From Chromatiaceae bacterium (lineage in GTDB: Bacteria > Pseudomonadota > Gammaproteobacteria > Chromatiales > Chromatiaceae), in the NCBI GenBank assembly GCA_013426805.1, contig JACDZG010000002.1:1-64000 (forward strand): a stretch of DNA of 64,000 nt. Reading direction: 5' to 3'. Under the pieces are notes generated by a model. It saw only the letters and a program-made list of their open reading frames with translations, had not been told where the DNA came from and ran no database searches. Shown in pieces: positions 36,741-44,770 of the stretch. Every line of letters begins with the position of its first letter. The stretch's first letter is position 1. Made by a program: the position numbers and the translations under genes.

Positions 36741-36850
36741 TGGCTCCCACGCTCCAGCGTGCGAGCAAGTCGCGACGCGGAAGCCGTCGCGTGGCGCCAC
36801 CGGCCGCTGGCGCGGCCGGACGGCATTCCCACGCTGGAGCGTGGGAACGA
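36741..36850. repeat. Interspersed repeat with CCCACGCTCCAGCGT / ACGCTGGAGCGTGGG ends
   Basis: Left part 36746-36760 and right part 36828-36842 are mutually complementary and each is itself nearly palindromic around CGCTCCAGCG. The whole forms a cruciform-like element between panB and panC, about 110 bp. This motif is a known kind of dispersed repeat in gammaproteobacteria. Confidence 0.8.
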
Positions 36851-36877
36851 GAAACTGAGGAATCCGAGGCCCCCCCC

Positions 36878-37729
36878 ATGCACAGCGTTGAGCAACTGGA
36901 TGACCTGCGCGGCCAATGCCGCGCCTGGCGGACCGCGGGCGAATCGATCGCCTTCGTGCCGACCATGGGTAACCTCCACGAGGGCCATATCACCCTGATC
37001 CGCGAGGCGCGCAAACATGCGCCGCGGGTGGTGGCGAGCATCTTCGTAAACCCGCTGCAATTCAGCCCCACCGAGGATCTGGCGGCTTACCCGCGGACCC
37101 CGGAACGGGACGCGGAACTGCTCACCGGCGCCGGCTGTGACTTGCTGTTCGCACCAGGTGTCGACACCGTTTACCCACACGGACAGGAGACGCACACCCG
37201 TGTGGAGGTGCCAGGGATCAGCGATCTCCTGTGCGGGGCCAGTCGGCCGGGCCATTTCATCGGCGTGGCGACCATTGTCTGCAAGCTCCTGAACATGGTC
37301 CAACCGGACCTGGCGCTGTTCGGGGAGAAGGATTTCCAACAATGTCTCATCATCCGCCGGATGGTTGCGGACCTGGCACTGCCGATAACCGTCGTCAGTG
37401 TTCCCACGGTACGGGAAGCCGATGGCTTGGCCATGAGTTCGCGTAACGGGTATCTGACCGCCGCCGAGCGCGCGCGCGCGCCGGTGATCCACCAGGCCTT
37501 GACCGATGCGGTCCAGGGGCTTTGCGCCGGGACCTCACCAACTGAGGTGGAGACTCAGACGATCACGGTCATTGCGGACGCGGGGCTGCGCCCTGACTAT
37601 GTCAGTGTGCGACGGGCCGCGGACCTGGGACAGCCGACCGCGGCGGATCGGGATCTGGTGATCCTGGCGGCGGCCTATCTGGGGCGGGCGCGACTGATCG
37701 ATAACCTCCGCCTTATTCGGCCGAACTGA
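36878..37729 (+). CDS. panC: Pantothenate synthetase PanC
   Basis: 283 residues from ATG 36878. VPTMGNLHEGHITLIREA (HxGH-type nucleotide site), SIFVNPLQFSPTEDLAAYPR, ALFGEKDFQQ, and MSSRNGYLTAAERA (KMSKS-like) are all present. It joins pantoate and beta-alanine using ATP. The repeat at 36741-36850 separates it from panB and may alter coupling. Confidence 0.95.
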   Translation: MHSVEQLDDLRGQCRAWRTAGESIAFVPTMGNLHEGHITLIREARKHAPRVVASIFVNPLQFSPTEDLAAYPRTPERDAELLTGAGCDLLFAPGVDTVYPHGQETHTRVEVPGISDLLCGASRPGHFIGVATIVCKLLNMVQPDLALFGEKDFQQCLIIRRMVADLALPITVVSVPTVREADGLAMSSRNGYLTAAERARAPVIHQALTDAVQGLCAGTSPTEVETQTITVIADAGLRPDYVSVRRAADLGQPTAADRDLVILAAAYLGRARLIDNLRLIRPN

Positions 37730-37883
37730 TGGCCGCTCGGACATCTTCACCACACAAACGATGGTGCGGCGCAGCAAATTCTGCGCTAGAATCTTCACTT
37801 ATCTGAAATAAATCGGGTTTTTGTACGGGATTTCAGGCCCTAACGACCCCCCGGCCCCAGTGGCCAAGCGGAGGACAATGCAC

Positions 37884-38264
37884 ATGCAACTGACCTTGCT
37901 GAAATGCAAGCTGCACCGGGCCTGCGTGACCCATGCCGAAGTGGACTATGAGGGCTCCTGCGCGATCGACGAGGAACTGCTGCGTCTCGCCGGCATCCGG
38001 GAGTATGAGCAGATCCAGATCTATAACGTCACCAATGGCGAACGATTCACCACCTACGCGATCCGCGCCACGGCCGGCTCACGGGTGATCTCGGTCAACG
38101 GGGCAGCCGCGCACAAGGCGACTCCCGGTGATCGGGTGATCATCTGCGCCTACGCCGGAATGAGCGAGCAAGAGGCAAGGCTCTTCAAACCCGCGCTGGT
38201 CTACCTGGATGAGATCAATCGGGTGACCCGCACCGGCGAATCGATCCCCGCGCAAGCCGCCTGA
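37884..38264 (+). CDS. panD: Aspartate 1-decarboxylase PanD
   Basis: 126 residues from ATG 37884 (GAGGA nine bases upstream; ATG 37878 would add two). [20 protein letters not shown] holds the self-cleavage Gly24-Ser25 that yields the pyruvoyl group. [10 protein letters not shown] and [20 protein letters not shown] follow. It makes beta-alanine for PanC. Confidence 0.95.
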   Translation: MQLTLLKCKLHRACVTHAEVDYEGSCAIDEELLRLAGIREYEQIQIYNVTNGERFTTYAIRATAGSRVISVNGAAAHKATPGDRVIICAYAGMSEQEARLFKPALVYLDEINRVTRTGESIPAQAA

Positions 38265-38281
38265 GCGAGCGATCGACGGGG

Positions 38282-38315
38282 GCGATCGGGTCCTGCCGGG
38301 CAGGCACCCGATCGC
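38282..38315 (+). terminator. Strong hairpin after panD
   Basis: Ten-base stem GCGATCGGGT / ACCCGATCGC with an inner CCTGC/GCAGG stem. It lies 17 bases after the panD stop. A T-run is lacking, so it may be a weak terminator or 3'-end stabiliser. Confidence 0.55.
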
Positions 38316-38335
38316 ACCTCACTTTAGGCAACCCG

Positions 38336-39783
38336 CCAGCAGTTCCAAATTTAAGACCATAATGCTGTGAAAAGCTTTTCAGAGCTGACTGGAGAGCCCC
38401 ATGGTCGTTTCCGCTGCGGCCGAGTTGCCGCTGTTGACGGCGGGTGTCTTGATCAAACAGATTCGTGACACCTTCGACGGCCTGCGCGACGTGCGCAAGG
38501 GCGGCAACAACCAGCGCTACGCGGTGGCGGATGCGGCGCTCAGTGCGTTTCCCGTCTTTTTTACCCAAAGTCCGTCGTTCCTCGATTATCAGGTGCGGAT
38601 GCAGAAGGAGCGCGGGCGTAACAATGCCACGTCGTTGTTCGGGGTCCATCAGATTCCCTGCGACCAGCAGACCCGCAACCTGCTCGACCCGGTCCCCCCG
38701 CAGGAACTCGCGCCGCTGTTGATGGACATCGTGGACGGACTCGTCCGGCTGGGTGCACTGGAGACCCACCGCACCCTCGCCGGCGGCTTCGCGGTCGCGC
38801 TGGATGGGACGGAGTCCTTCTCCTCAACCGCGATTTCCTGTGCCAACTGTTCCACCCGCACCCTGGCCAACGGTCAGACCCGGCATGTCCATAGCGCCGT
38901 TACCCCGGCGCTGGTCGCGCCAGGCCAAGCGACCGTGTTTCCCTTGCCCCCCGCGTTCGTCACGCCGCAGGATGGTCACATCAAGCAGGACTGCGAACTG
39001 GACGCCAGCGCGCGGTGGTTGCCGCAGTGGGCGCCACGGCTCGCGGCCTGGGGCCCGCTCACCCTCCTGGGTGATGACCTGTACTGTCACCAGCCCTTCT
39101 GCGAACAGGTCTTGGCCCAACGCTGCCACTTTCTGTTCGTGTGTCTGCCGCAGTCCCACCCCACCCTCTATGAGTGGCTGGCGGACTTCGAACGCCGGGG
39201 TCCGTTGCCGAGCGTGGTCACCACGCGCTGGACCGGGACCCAACGCCTCACCGATACCGATCGTTACTTCCATCACCTGCCACTACGCGACAGCGCCGAC
39301 GCCCTCTACGTCGACTGGTGCGAGCTGACCACCACCGACGCCGCGGGTCGGGTGCTCTACCGTAACAGTTGGGCCACCTCGCACCAGGTCACCGCCGAGA
39401 CGGTGGTCGCGATTGCCGCGGTGGGCCGCAACCGCTGGAAAATCGAGAACGAAAACAACAACACACTCAAAACCAAGGGCTATCATTTTGAGCATAACTA
39501 CGGCCATGGCAAACAGCACCTGTCCGCCGTGCTGGCGACCCTGATCATCCTGGCCTACCTGGTCCACACCGTCCTCGACTGCCTGGATCAACGCTATCGG
39601 GCCGTGCGCGCTCTGCTGCCCTCGCGCCAGACCTTCTTTGAACACCTGCGCGCGCTTTCTCAGTATCTGCCTTTCGACTCCTGGGATGACCTGTTTGACT
39701 TCATGCTGGAGGGTCTGCGGCCGGCTCCGCGCAAGCCCCGAAGCCGGCCAAATACGGGGTAGGGTCAAATTTGGAATTGCTGG
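38336..39783 (+). mobile_element. Complete insertion sequence, about 1.45 kb
   Basis: Imperfect terminal inverted repeats (left CCAGCAGTTCCAAATTTAAG; right, on the other strand, CCAGCAATTCCAAATTTGAC) bracket one transposase gene. A clear target duplication is not seen. A MITE with matching ends lies at 59568-59770. The IS family is not decided by eye. Confidence 0.85.
38401..39762 (+). CDS. DDE transposase (IS4-superfamily-like)
   Basis: 453 residues. Candidate catalytic acids: D135 in VALDGTESFS, D225/226 in LLGDDLYCHQ, and E349 in RWKIENENNNTLK, a spacing and K/E context that resembles IS4-type transposases. The gene runs almost to the right terminal repeat (stop 39760-39762) and appears intact, so the element may be active and may mobilise the related MITE. 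Confidence 0.85.
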   Translation: MVVSAAAELPLLTAGVLIKQIRDTFDGLRDVRKGGNNQRYAVADAALSAFPVFFTQSPSFLDYQVRMQKERGRNNATSLFGVHQIPCDQQTRNLLDPVPPQELAPLLMDIVDGLVRLGALETHRTLAGGFAVALDGTESFSSTAISCANCSTRTLANGQTRHVHSAVTPALVAPGQATVFPLPPAFVTPQDGHIKQDCELDASARWLPQWAPRLAAWGPLTLLGDDLYCHQPFCEQVLAQRCHFLFVCLPQSHPTLYEWLADFERRGPLPSVVTTRWTGTQRLTDTDRYFHHLPLRDSADALYVDWCELTTTDAAGRVLYRNSWATSHQVTAETVVAIAAVGRNRWKIENENNNTLKTKGYHFEHNYGHGKQHLSAVLATLIILAYLVHTVLDCLDQRYRAVRALLPSRQTFFEHLRALSQYLPFDSWDDLFDFMLEGLRPAPRKPRSRPNTG

Positions 39784-39844
39784 AGCCTTCGGGGAAAACT
39801 GTCTTGCACATGGGGTCCACTATAGCGTGCCGGCTCATCGTCAA

Positions 39845-40555
39845 TCACTCGACAATCCTCCCATCCTCGATCCGCACCACCCGATCCGACAGGTCCCCAA
39901 TGCGGAGGTCGTGGGTCACCACGACGACCGCCCGCCCCAGATCGTGGGCCAGCTCGCCCAGCAGCTTCACCACGGCCCGCCCGTTGGCCGAATCGAGTGC
40001 GGCCGTGGGCTCGTCGGCGAGCAGAATGGCCGGGTCCCCGGCCAGTGCGCGGGCGATGGCCACGCGCTGCTTTTCGCCGCCGGAGAGTTGCTTCGGTCGA
40101 TTGCGCAGACGCCCCGCAAGACCCACCCGAGTCAGAAGGTCTGCCCCCTCGGCCAGGTCGCGGCCTTTGAGCTCCAGTGCGACCTGGACGTTCTCGAGCG
40201 CGGTGAGTGCAGGAAACAGGTTATAGCTCTGGAAGACGAATCCCATACGCGCCAGGCGCATCCGGGCCAGCGCCGAGTCGGGCAGCCCTTCCAGACTGAG
40301 GCCCTCCACCCGCACCACACCGCAGGTGGCATGCAGCAGACCGCCTAGGATCATGAGCAGCGTGGTCTTACCGCTCCCGGACGGACCCATGAGCGAGAGA
40401 ATCTCACCGGGCCGAACCGCGAAGTCCACGTCGATTAACGCCTGGACCGAAGTCGCACCGCTGCCATAGACCATGGTCACCCCCTGCGCCTCCAGGGCCG
40501 GGGTGTCGGCGATAGGCAGAGTAGGGGGTTCGTGGCTTGCTGTCGGTGGGGTCAT
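39845..40555 (-). CDS. DevA-type ABC transporter ATP-binding protein
   Basis: 236 residues. Walker A GPSGSGKTT, Q-loop FVFQSYNLFPALTALENV, signature LSGGEKQRVAIARAL, Walker B ILLADEPTAALD and the switch His in VVVTHDLRIGD are complete. It powers the FtsX-like permease encoded 64 bases upstream. The start at 40555 begins MTPPTASHEPP; an upstream in-frame Met at 40699 lies inside the permease gene. Last gene of the devBCA-like set. Confidence 0.92.
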   Translation of the reverse strand: MTPPTASHEPPTLPIADTPALEAQGVTMVYGSGATSVQALIDVDFAVRPGEILSLMGPSGSGKTTLLMILGGLLHATCGVVRVEGLSLEGLPDSALARMRLARMGFVFQSYNLFPALTALENVQVALELKGRDLAEGADLLTRVGLAGRLRNRPKQLSGGEKQRVAIARALAGDPAILLADEPTAALDSANGRAVVKLLGELAHDLGRAVVVVTHDLRIGDLSDRVVRIEDGRIVE

Positions 40556-40619
40556 GCTCGATCCGGTTTTTTCAGAGATGGCAATCGGTTCTCCGATGAC
40601 GACAATGATATTCCGCAGC

Positions 40620-41849
40620 TCAGCGCTGGAACACCATCGCCGGATCAATCCCCATCGCCTTGCGGATCGAGACCAGCGAGGCGAGTATGCACATGGCAAG
40701 CGTCACCCAGTACAATCCGAGCACCAGTCCCAGTGGGATTAGAATCACGGCGGCAGCCAATTCGCTTCCCTTGGCCAGTGCCATGGCGACCAGCGCCCCA
40801 GGGATATGACCCAGGGTGGCACTGATCGCCGCCTGACCCAGGATAATTTTATAAATGAAGGTACGGGGTGCGCCCATGGCGCGCAGGGTCCCGAACTCGG
40901 TCAGATGGTCGACCGTGGTGGCATAGAGCACCTGGGCGACGATCACCGACCCCACCAGCAGCCCGAGCACCGCGGAGACCAGCACCGAGGCCCCGGCCCC
41001 GGTGGTGAACATCCAATAGTCGCGGGTGCGCTCGGCAAGCTGTGCGCTGAGATAGACATCGGCGCGGGGCAGTGCACGGGTTAGGTCGGCGCGTACCCGC
41101 GCCGGGTCGGCACCGGGGGCGAAGGTACCGATGACATAGTTGGACTGCTCCGCGTCGAGTCCGGCGAAGCGCTGGCCGGTGCGCAACGCGGTGAAGATCC
41201 AGGGCGAGGTGGTAAAGGAGCGGATGCCTTGGGTGAGCCCCACCACCCGTGCGCGCCGCCCGTTGATCTCGGTGGCGACGCCGGTGCCCGAGACCCCGAG
41301 CTTGTCCATGTACACGCGATCTATCAGGACGGCATCCGGCTGGCGCAGATCCTCCAGTCGCCCCGCGACCAGGTTCCAGGGTCCGGCCAAACCGGTGTTG
41401 AGGTCGGAGCCCACCACCAGGACGCCCTCGTTCCCCCCGCCTGGCTTTTTCCAGGGCCCGAACTGGACCAGCAGCCGCTCGGCGTGGGCAACTCCCGGAA
41501 CCGAGCGCGCCTGGTACAGCGCCTGCTTGTCGAGCGGCAGCGCCATCTCGAAGTTCTGGGTGCCGCGGGCAGCGATCCAGAAGTCCGCCCGGCTGTGCAG
41601 GATGATGACGGTGGTGGCATCAGAGAAGCCCAAGAACAGCCCCACCTGCATGGCGATCAGCACCACCGCGAAGACGATGCCCACCAGCGTAACCGCGAAG
41701 CGGGAGCGGTCGTGCGCCAGATTGCGCCAGGCGAGCAACCAGGCCATGCGCGTACGCCAGGGTCCGAAACGGGCGGCGACCGGCAGTGCCGATCGAGGAA
41801 CGGTCCCGAACGACGGGGTCGGCGGGCGTAGCGGATCTGTCCCGTTCAT
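40620..41849 (-). CDS. DevC-type FtsX-like ABC permease
   Basis: 409 residues. N-terminal helix after RNLAHDRSRFAVTLVGIVFA, a large periplasmic domain (about 75-280), and three C-terminal helices. LTEFGTLRAMGAPRTFIYKIILGQA is the FtsX coupling region; SIRKAMGIDPAMVFQR ends it. In cyanobacteria DevBCA with TolC exports heterocyst glycolipids, so an export role is likely. The MITE at 41857-42083 lies between this gene and devB. Confidence 0.92.
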   Translation of the reverse strand: MNGTDPLRPPTPSFGTVPRSALPVAARFGPWRTRMAWLLAWRNLAHDRSRFAVTLVGIVFAVVLIAMQVGLFLGFSDATTVIILHSRADFWIAARGTQNFEMALPLDKQALYQARSVPGVAHAERLLVQFGPWKKPGGGNEGVLVVGSDLNTGLAGPWNLVAGRLEDLRQPDAVLIDRVYMDKLGVSGTGVATEINGRRARVVGLTQGIRSFTTSPWIFTALRTGQRFAGLDAEQSNYVIGTFAPGADPARVRADLTRALPRADVYLSAQLAERTRDYWMFTTGAGASVLVSAVLGLLVGSVIVAQVLYATTVDHLTEFGTLRAMGAPRTFIYKIILGQAAISATLGHIPGALVAMALAKGSELAAAVILIPLGLVLGLYWVTLAMCILASLVSIRKAMGIDPAMVFQR

Positions 41850-41856
41850 GGCCGTC

Positions 41857-42083
41857 TAGCAGCCTGTCGGACTTAGCCCGCGAAGCAGGCGTCCCGAGGC
41901 CATGAAAGGGAAAGTTGTTGCGAAAAAAAGACAAATATTGATAGATCTCATTGTTTTTAATTGGATTTTCATTGATGCAGGCGCAATACGGCCATGCGCT
42001 TTAGATTCCACACCAAGCACACCGGGGTCCACTCGCCCTGAGCGTTGTCCAGCACCCGCCTGGAAAAGTCCGACAGGCTGCTA
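41857..42083. mobile_element. MITE between devB and devC homologues
   Basis: 18-bp perfect inverted repeats (TAGCAGCCTGTCGGACTT, and its complement at 42066-42083) bracket about 227 bp of AT-rich DNA without a transposase. The outer bases TA on both sides suggest a TA target duplication, as in IS630/mariner elements. Its right end supplies the stop codon of the devB-like gene. Confidence 0.85.
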
Positions 42084-43112
42084 ATCCTTGTCCTTGGGTG
42101 CGTCGATCACGAGATAGGCATCGACCCGCAGACCGGCCGGTAGCCCGGTCCCCGGACCCAGGTCGATCAGGACATCTAGTACCCGGCTGTCCTTGCGCTC
42201 GCCGGGGTCGTCCGAGAACACGTTCTTGCGTCCCATCAGACGGCCGACGCGACTGACCCGGCCGGGGATGCGGCGCTCCCCGTAGGCGTCGGCCTGGACA
42301 TAGGCGGATTGCCCCAGATGCACCAGTGCAATGTCGGCCTCGTCCACCTCCGCGCGTACCCGCAGGCGCGAGAGGTCGCCGACCGCCAGGATGGGCGTGT
42401 CGCCCATCTCGGTAACCTGCTCCCCGGCGTGGCGGAAGCGGCGCAGCACTGTACCGTCGATGGGACTGCGCACGATAGATTTCTCGTAGACCGCCTGCGC
42501 CTCCTCGAGCTGGGCCTGCGCGAGCGCGAGCTGCGCCTGCGCCTTGGCGTGCTCGTCCGCCCGAGCCGGTGCGTCCACCACCGCCAGGTGCTGGCCGGCG
42601 CGGGCCAGCCCGGCGCGGGCCAGGTCCAGGTCGCTCAAAGTGTTGTCCAGGTCCTGATTGCTGCCGAGCTTCTTCTCCGCCAGCGCGCGCTGGCGGGCGA
42701 ACTCCCGCTCGGCCCGGTCCAACCGCGCCTGTGCCTCGTCCACCGCGGCCGCCGCTTCGGCGCGCTCCGCCGGGCGCGCGCCGTTGATCACCATGTCCAG
42801 TGCCGCCCGGGCGACCGCGACGCTCGCCTCGCCCGCTTGCACCCGCGCCCGGTGGTCCGCGTTCTCCAGGGTCGCCACGATCTGGCCGCGCTCCACTGGG
42901 TCGCCCTCGTCCAAGGCGACCTCGGCCAGACGGCCGCTTATGGCCGCCGCGATGCGGATCTCCTCCGAGACCGGTTCGACCCGGCCCAGCGCGGCGATCA
43001 CCGTGCGCGGGATCGGGACCGGAAGCTCAGCGGGCGGCACGACCTGGCCGCCGGCCAAGAGCGGCGGGACGGTTGTCAGGGCGAGGATCAGGAAGGCGCT
43101 GGAGGCGTTCAC
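42081..43112 (-). CDS. DevB-type HlyD-family membrane fusion protein
   Basis: 343 residues. N-terminal signal/anchor (AFLILALTTVPPLLAG), lipoyl-like halves (AAAISGRLAEVALDEGDPVE and SPIDGTVLRRFRHAGEQV), and a coiled-coil hairpin rich in A-R-A-E (about 90-220). It links the inner-membrane permease to an outer-membrane channel. The stop TAG (42081-42083) lies in the terminal repeat of the neighbouring MITE, so the original C-terminus may be altered. First gene of devBCA. Confidence 0.92.
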   Translation of the reverse strand: MNASSAFLILALTTVPPLLAGGQVVPPAELPVPIPRTVIAALGRVEPVSEEIRIAAAISGRLAEVALDEGDPVERGQIVATLENADHRARVQAGEASVAVARAALDMVINGARPAERAEAAAAVDEAQARLDRAEREFARQRALAEKKLGSNQDLDNTLSDLDLARAGLARAGQHLAVVDAPARADEHAKAQAQLALAQAQLEEAQAVYEKSIVRSPIDGTVLRRFRHAGEQVTEMGDTPILAVGDLSRLRVRAEVDEADIALVHLGQSAYVQADAYGERRIPGRVSRVGRLMGRKNVFSDDPGERKDSRVLDVLIDLGPGTGLPAGLRVDAYLVIDAPKDKD

Positions 43113-43179
43113 GACGTGCGACCACCGTCAGGTATGGCATCCAGCGGCGATCTACGGCCGGACCGCACACCCGCTCGGG

Positions 43180-44121
43180 TCGGGGTGACGGGATTGCGCC
43201 CGTCACCCCTCCCACACCACCGGACATGCGGTTTTCCGCATCCGGCGGTTGAGCCCAGTGGGCTTAGCCCGCGAGCAGCCACGGTAGAGTCAGCCCGTAG
43301 CGACTGAGGGTGGCGGTTTTCAGCGCTTGGTTGACGACGATGTGACGCGCCATGAACCAGGCGCCACGCCGACAACCGGCCACCCCGAGGGCGCGTCCGC
43401 GCACCCCGAGGCGTTCCAGCGCCTTGCGTCGTCCGTGGCGGTTGTGCCAGCGCAGCCAGAAGCACTTGCGCATGTGCCGTCTGATCCAGCCGGAGAGCGC
43501 ATGGACCTCGCGGCGCCAGTTGGCATAGCCGTTGGTGATGTCCACCCCGCCCAGGGGCAATTCTAACGTTTCGCTCATTGAACCTCTCCTGGCGTCTGTG
43601 CTCGCGGTCGCGGATGACTTGGTGGGCGCGGGCCTCCCCCATGCGGGAATCCACCCGTTCGGGTTAGCGCGCCGCCCCGGTAGCTGCCGCAGTTGCAGCG
43701 CCGAGCGCGTTTCGCCCGCCTGCTCGCCCTCCGGACCAGATGCAGACTGTGGTTCTTTCGTGACTCTTCGGCCCTTCGCTCCTCCCGGCTTTCACCGGGC
43801 GTCAACGCTACTACGGCCTCTGCTGACTCCTGGCCCGCTCTCACGCGCCAGGTCTCCCCGAGTAAGAACATGTACTTTCGACCCGTGCCGTCAGGCTCTA
43901 CCTGGTGCGTCTTTCGGTGACTGTTGGATTTCGCGTTCCCTAGCACGCTCATCGCCCGCACCCGGCCTCACTGCCTGTTCGTGTTCCTACGGTCGTGTCG
44001 CCGCGTAGCCCTGCTTTCAGCTTGGCCTCGCGGCTTCCACCTTGGGTTTCGCTACGCTTCTTGTCACTCGATGCGGTTACCTCCTTTTCAGATAAAAAGT
44101 ACATGCCCATGTCAAGCCCAC
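43180..44121 (-). mobile_element. Group II intron remnant (bacterial class C-like), internally deleted
   Basis: On the minus strand, the 5' end is about 44121 (GTGGGC), followed by a region with group II intron 5' domain features down to about 43580. The middle of the reverse transcriptase is missing. The maturase C-terminus follows (43264-43578), then domain V at about 43250-43215. Domain V stems ACCGCCGGA / TCCGGTGGT and TGCGG-AAAA-CCGCA give a CGC triad with its G-T pair. A domain-VI-like hairpin ends near 43180. A hairpin just before the 5' end fits class C targeting. Ends are approximate. Confidence 0.8.
43264..43578 (-). pseudogene. Group II intron maturase fragment
   Basis: 104 codons: MSETLELPLGG then WRREVHALSGWIRRHMRKCFW, LERLGVRGRALGV and GAWFMARHIVVNQALKTATL, the X/maturase end of intron-encoded proteins. 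All seven reverse-transcriptase blocks are lost. A good AGGAGAGG ribosome site precedes the ATG, so the short product may still be made. It could in principle assist splicing of related introns, but that is speculation. Confidence 0.8.
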
Positions 44122-44178
44122 TAGGGTCCGCTGTGCGGACAAAAGGCCTCGCGGGCAGCGCTGGGGCCGGAATGACGA

Positions 44179-44379
44179 TCATGGCCCTGTTGCCCAGATC
44201 TTCAAGGGTCGGCACCGACAGCACCTGTGCGGTGCGGTCAGTTGATCCAACGCTGTCCGTGACAGCATCACCACCGCGGGCGCGCCGCGTAGAGCGGCCT
44301 CCTGGGGCTCCTGCTCGTAGGCCAGTTTCGCCAGCTCGCGCAAACGCGCCTTTGCACCATCTAACGTCCATTGACGCAT
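44179..44379 (-). pseudogene. Phd/YefM-type antitoxin fragment
   Basis: MRQWTLDGAKARLRELAKLA and LRGAPAVVMLSRTALDQL match the N-terminal DNA-binding domain of Phd/YefM antitoxins. After TAPHR the family C-terminus is missing, the frame being replaced by RCCRCRPLKIWATGP before the stop. No toxin gene follows; the intron remnant's hairpin begins 39 bases downstream. An orphan, probably decayed, toxin-antitoxin relic. Confidence 0.7.
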
Positions 44380-44578
44380 GGGAACCCTCATCACTCGTCA
44401 GTCTGGCTAGAATAAACTAATCGAGCGATTTCCGGAACGTCGTTAGCGGCCATAGTGCCCCGCCTGCAAGGTCGAAAACCTGCCGCGAGGGCAGCCGGGA
44501 TTATTCGTTTACGGTACTGTCGACATCCGTCGCCTTGGTGTACGCTCGCCATCCCCAGTGTTGCTGAGACCGCACCAG

Positions 44579-44725
44579 ATGCTGCACGACCCTAGCGAAC
44601 AACCGGTCCGAATCCTGCCCCTGTCCGACATCCACTTGCGCGCCGGCACAGCCTGAAACTCGGCCCCAGAGCTGCGAAACCTAGCGCGCTTCGTCGCCGA
44701 GGAGGCGAGGGCAGGGCGACATGTG
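44579..44725 (+). pseudogene. Metallophosphoesterase 5' fragment
   Basis: Plus-strand frame from ATG 44579: EQPVRILPLSDIHLRAGTA, then TGA (44651) where Trp is usual, then in frame APELRNLARFVAEEARAG. The LSDIHLR metal motif and the continuation are typical of calcineurin-like phosphoesterases. The rest of the gene is absent, because the dehydratase gene end begins at 44771. It marks the downstream border of the biosynthetic cluster. Confidence 0.65.
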
Positions 44726-44770
44726 CGAGGCAATGCTCGCTCAATCGAGCCGAGACCGCGCCACAGTCGC

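Noticed and set aside
36125-37729. 534-codon reading of panC with a long N-terminal extension
   Set aside because: The extra part runs through panB in another frame; PanC family sequence starts at ATG 36878.
38336-39783. Target-site duplication for the insertion sequence
   Set aside because: The bases next to the two inverted repeats do not form a clear direct repeat, so none is claimed.
43580-44120. Short plus-strand ORFs such as SPGVNATTASADSWPALTRQ
   Set aside because: They lie on the reverse of the intron's 5' ribozyme region; such translations are commonly seen from structured RNA elements and are not genes.
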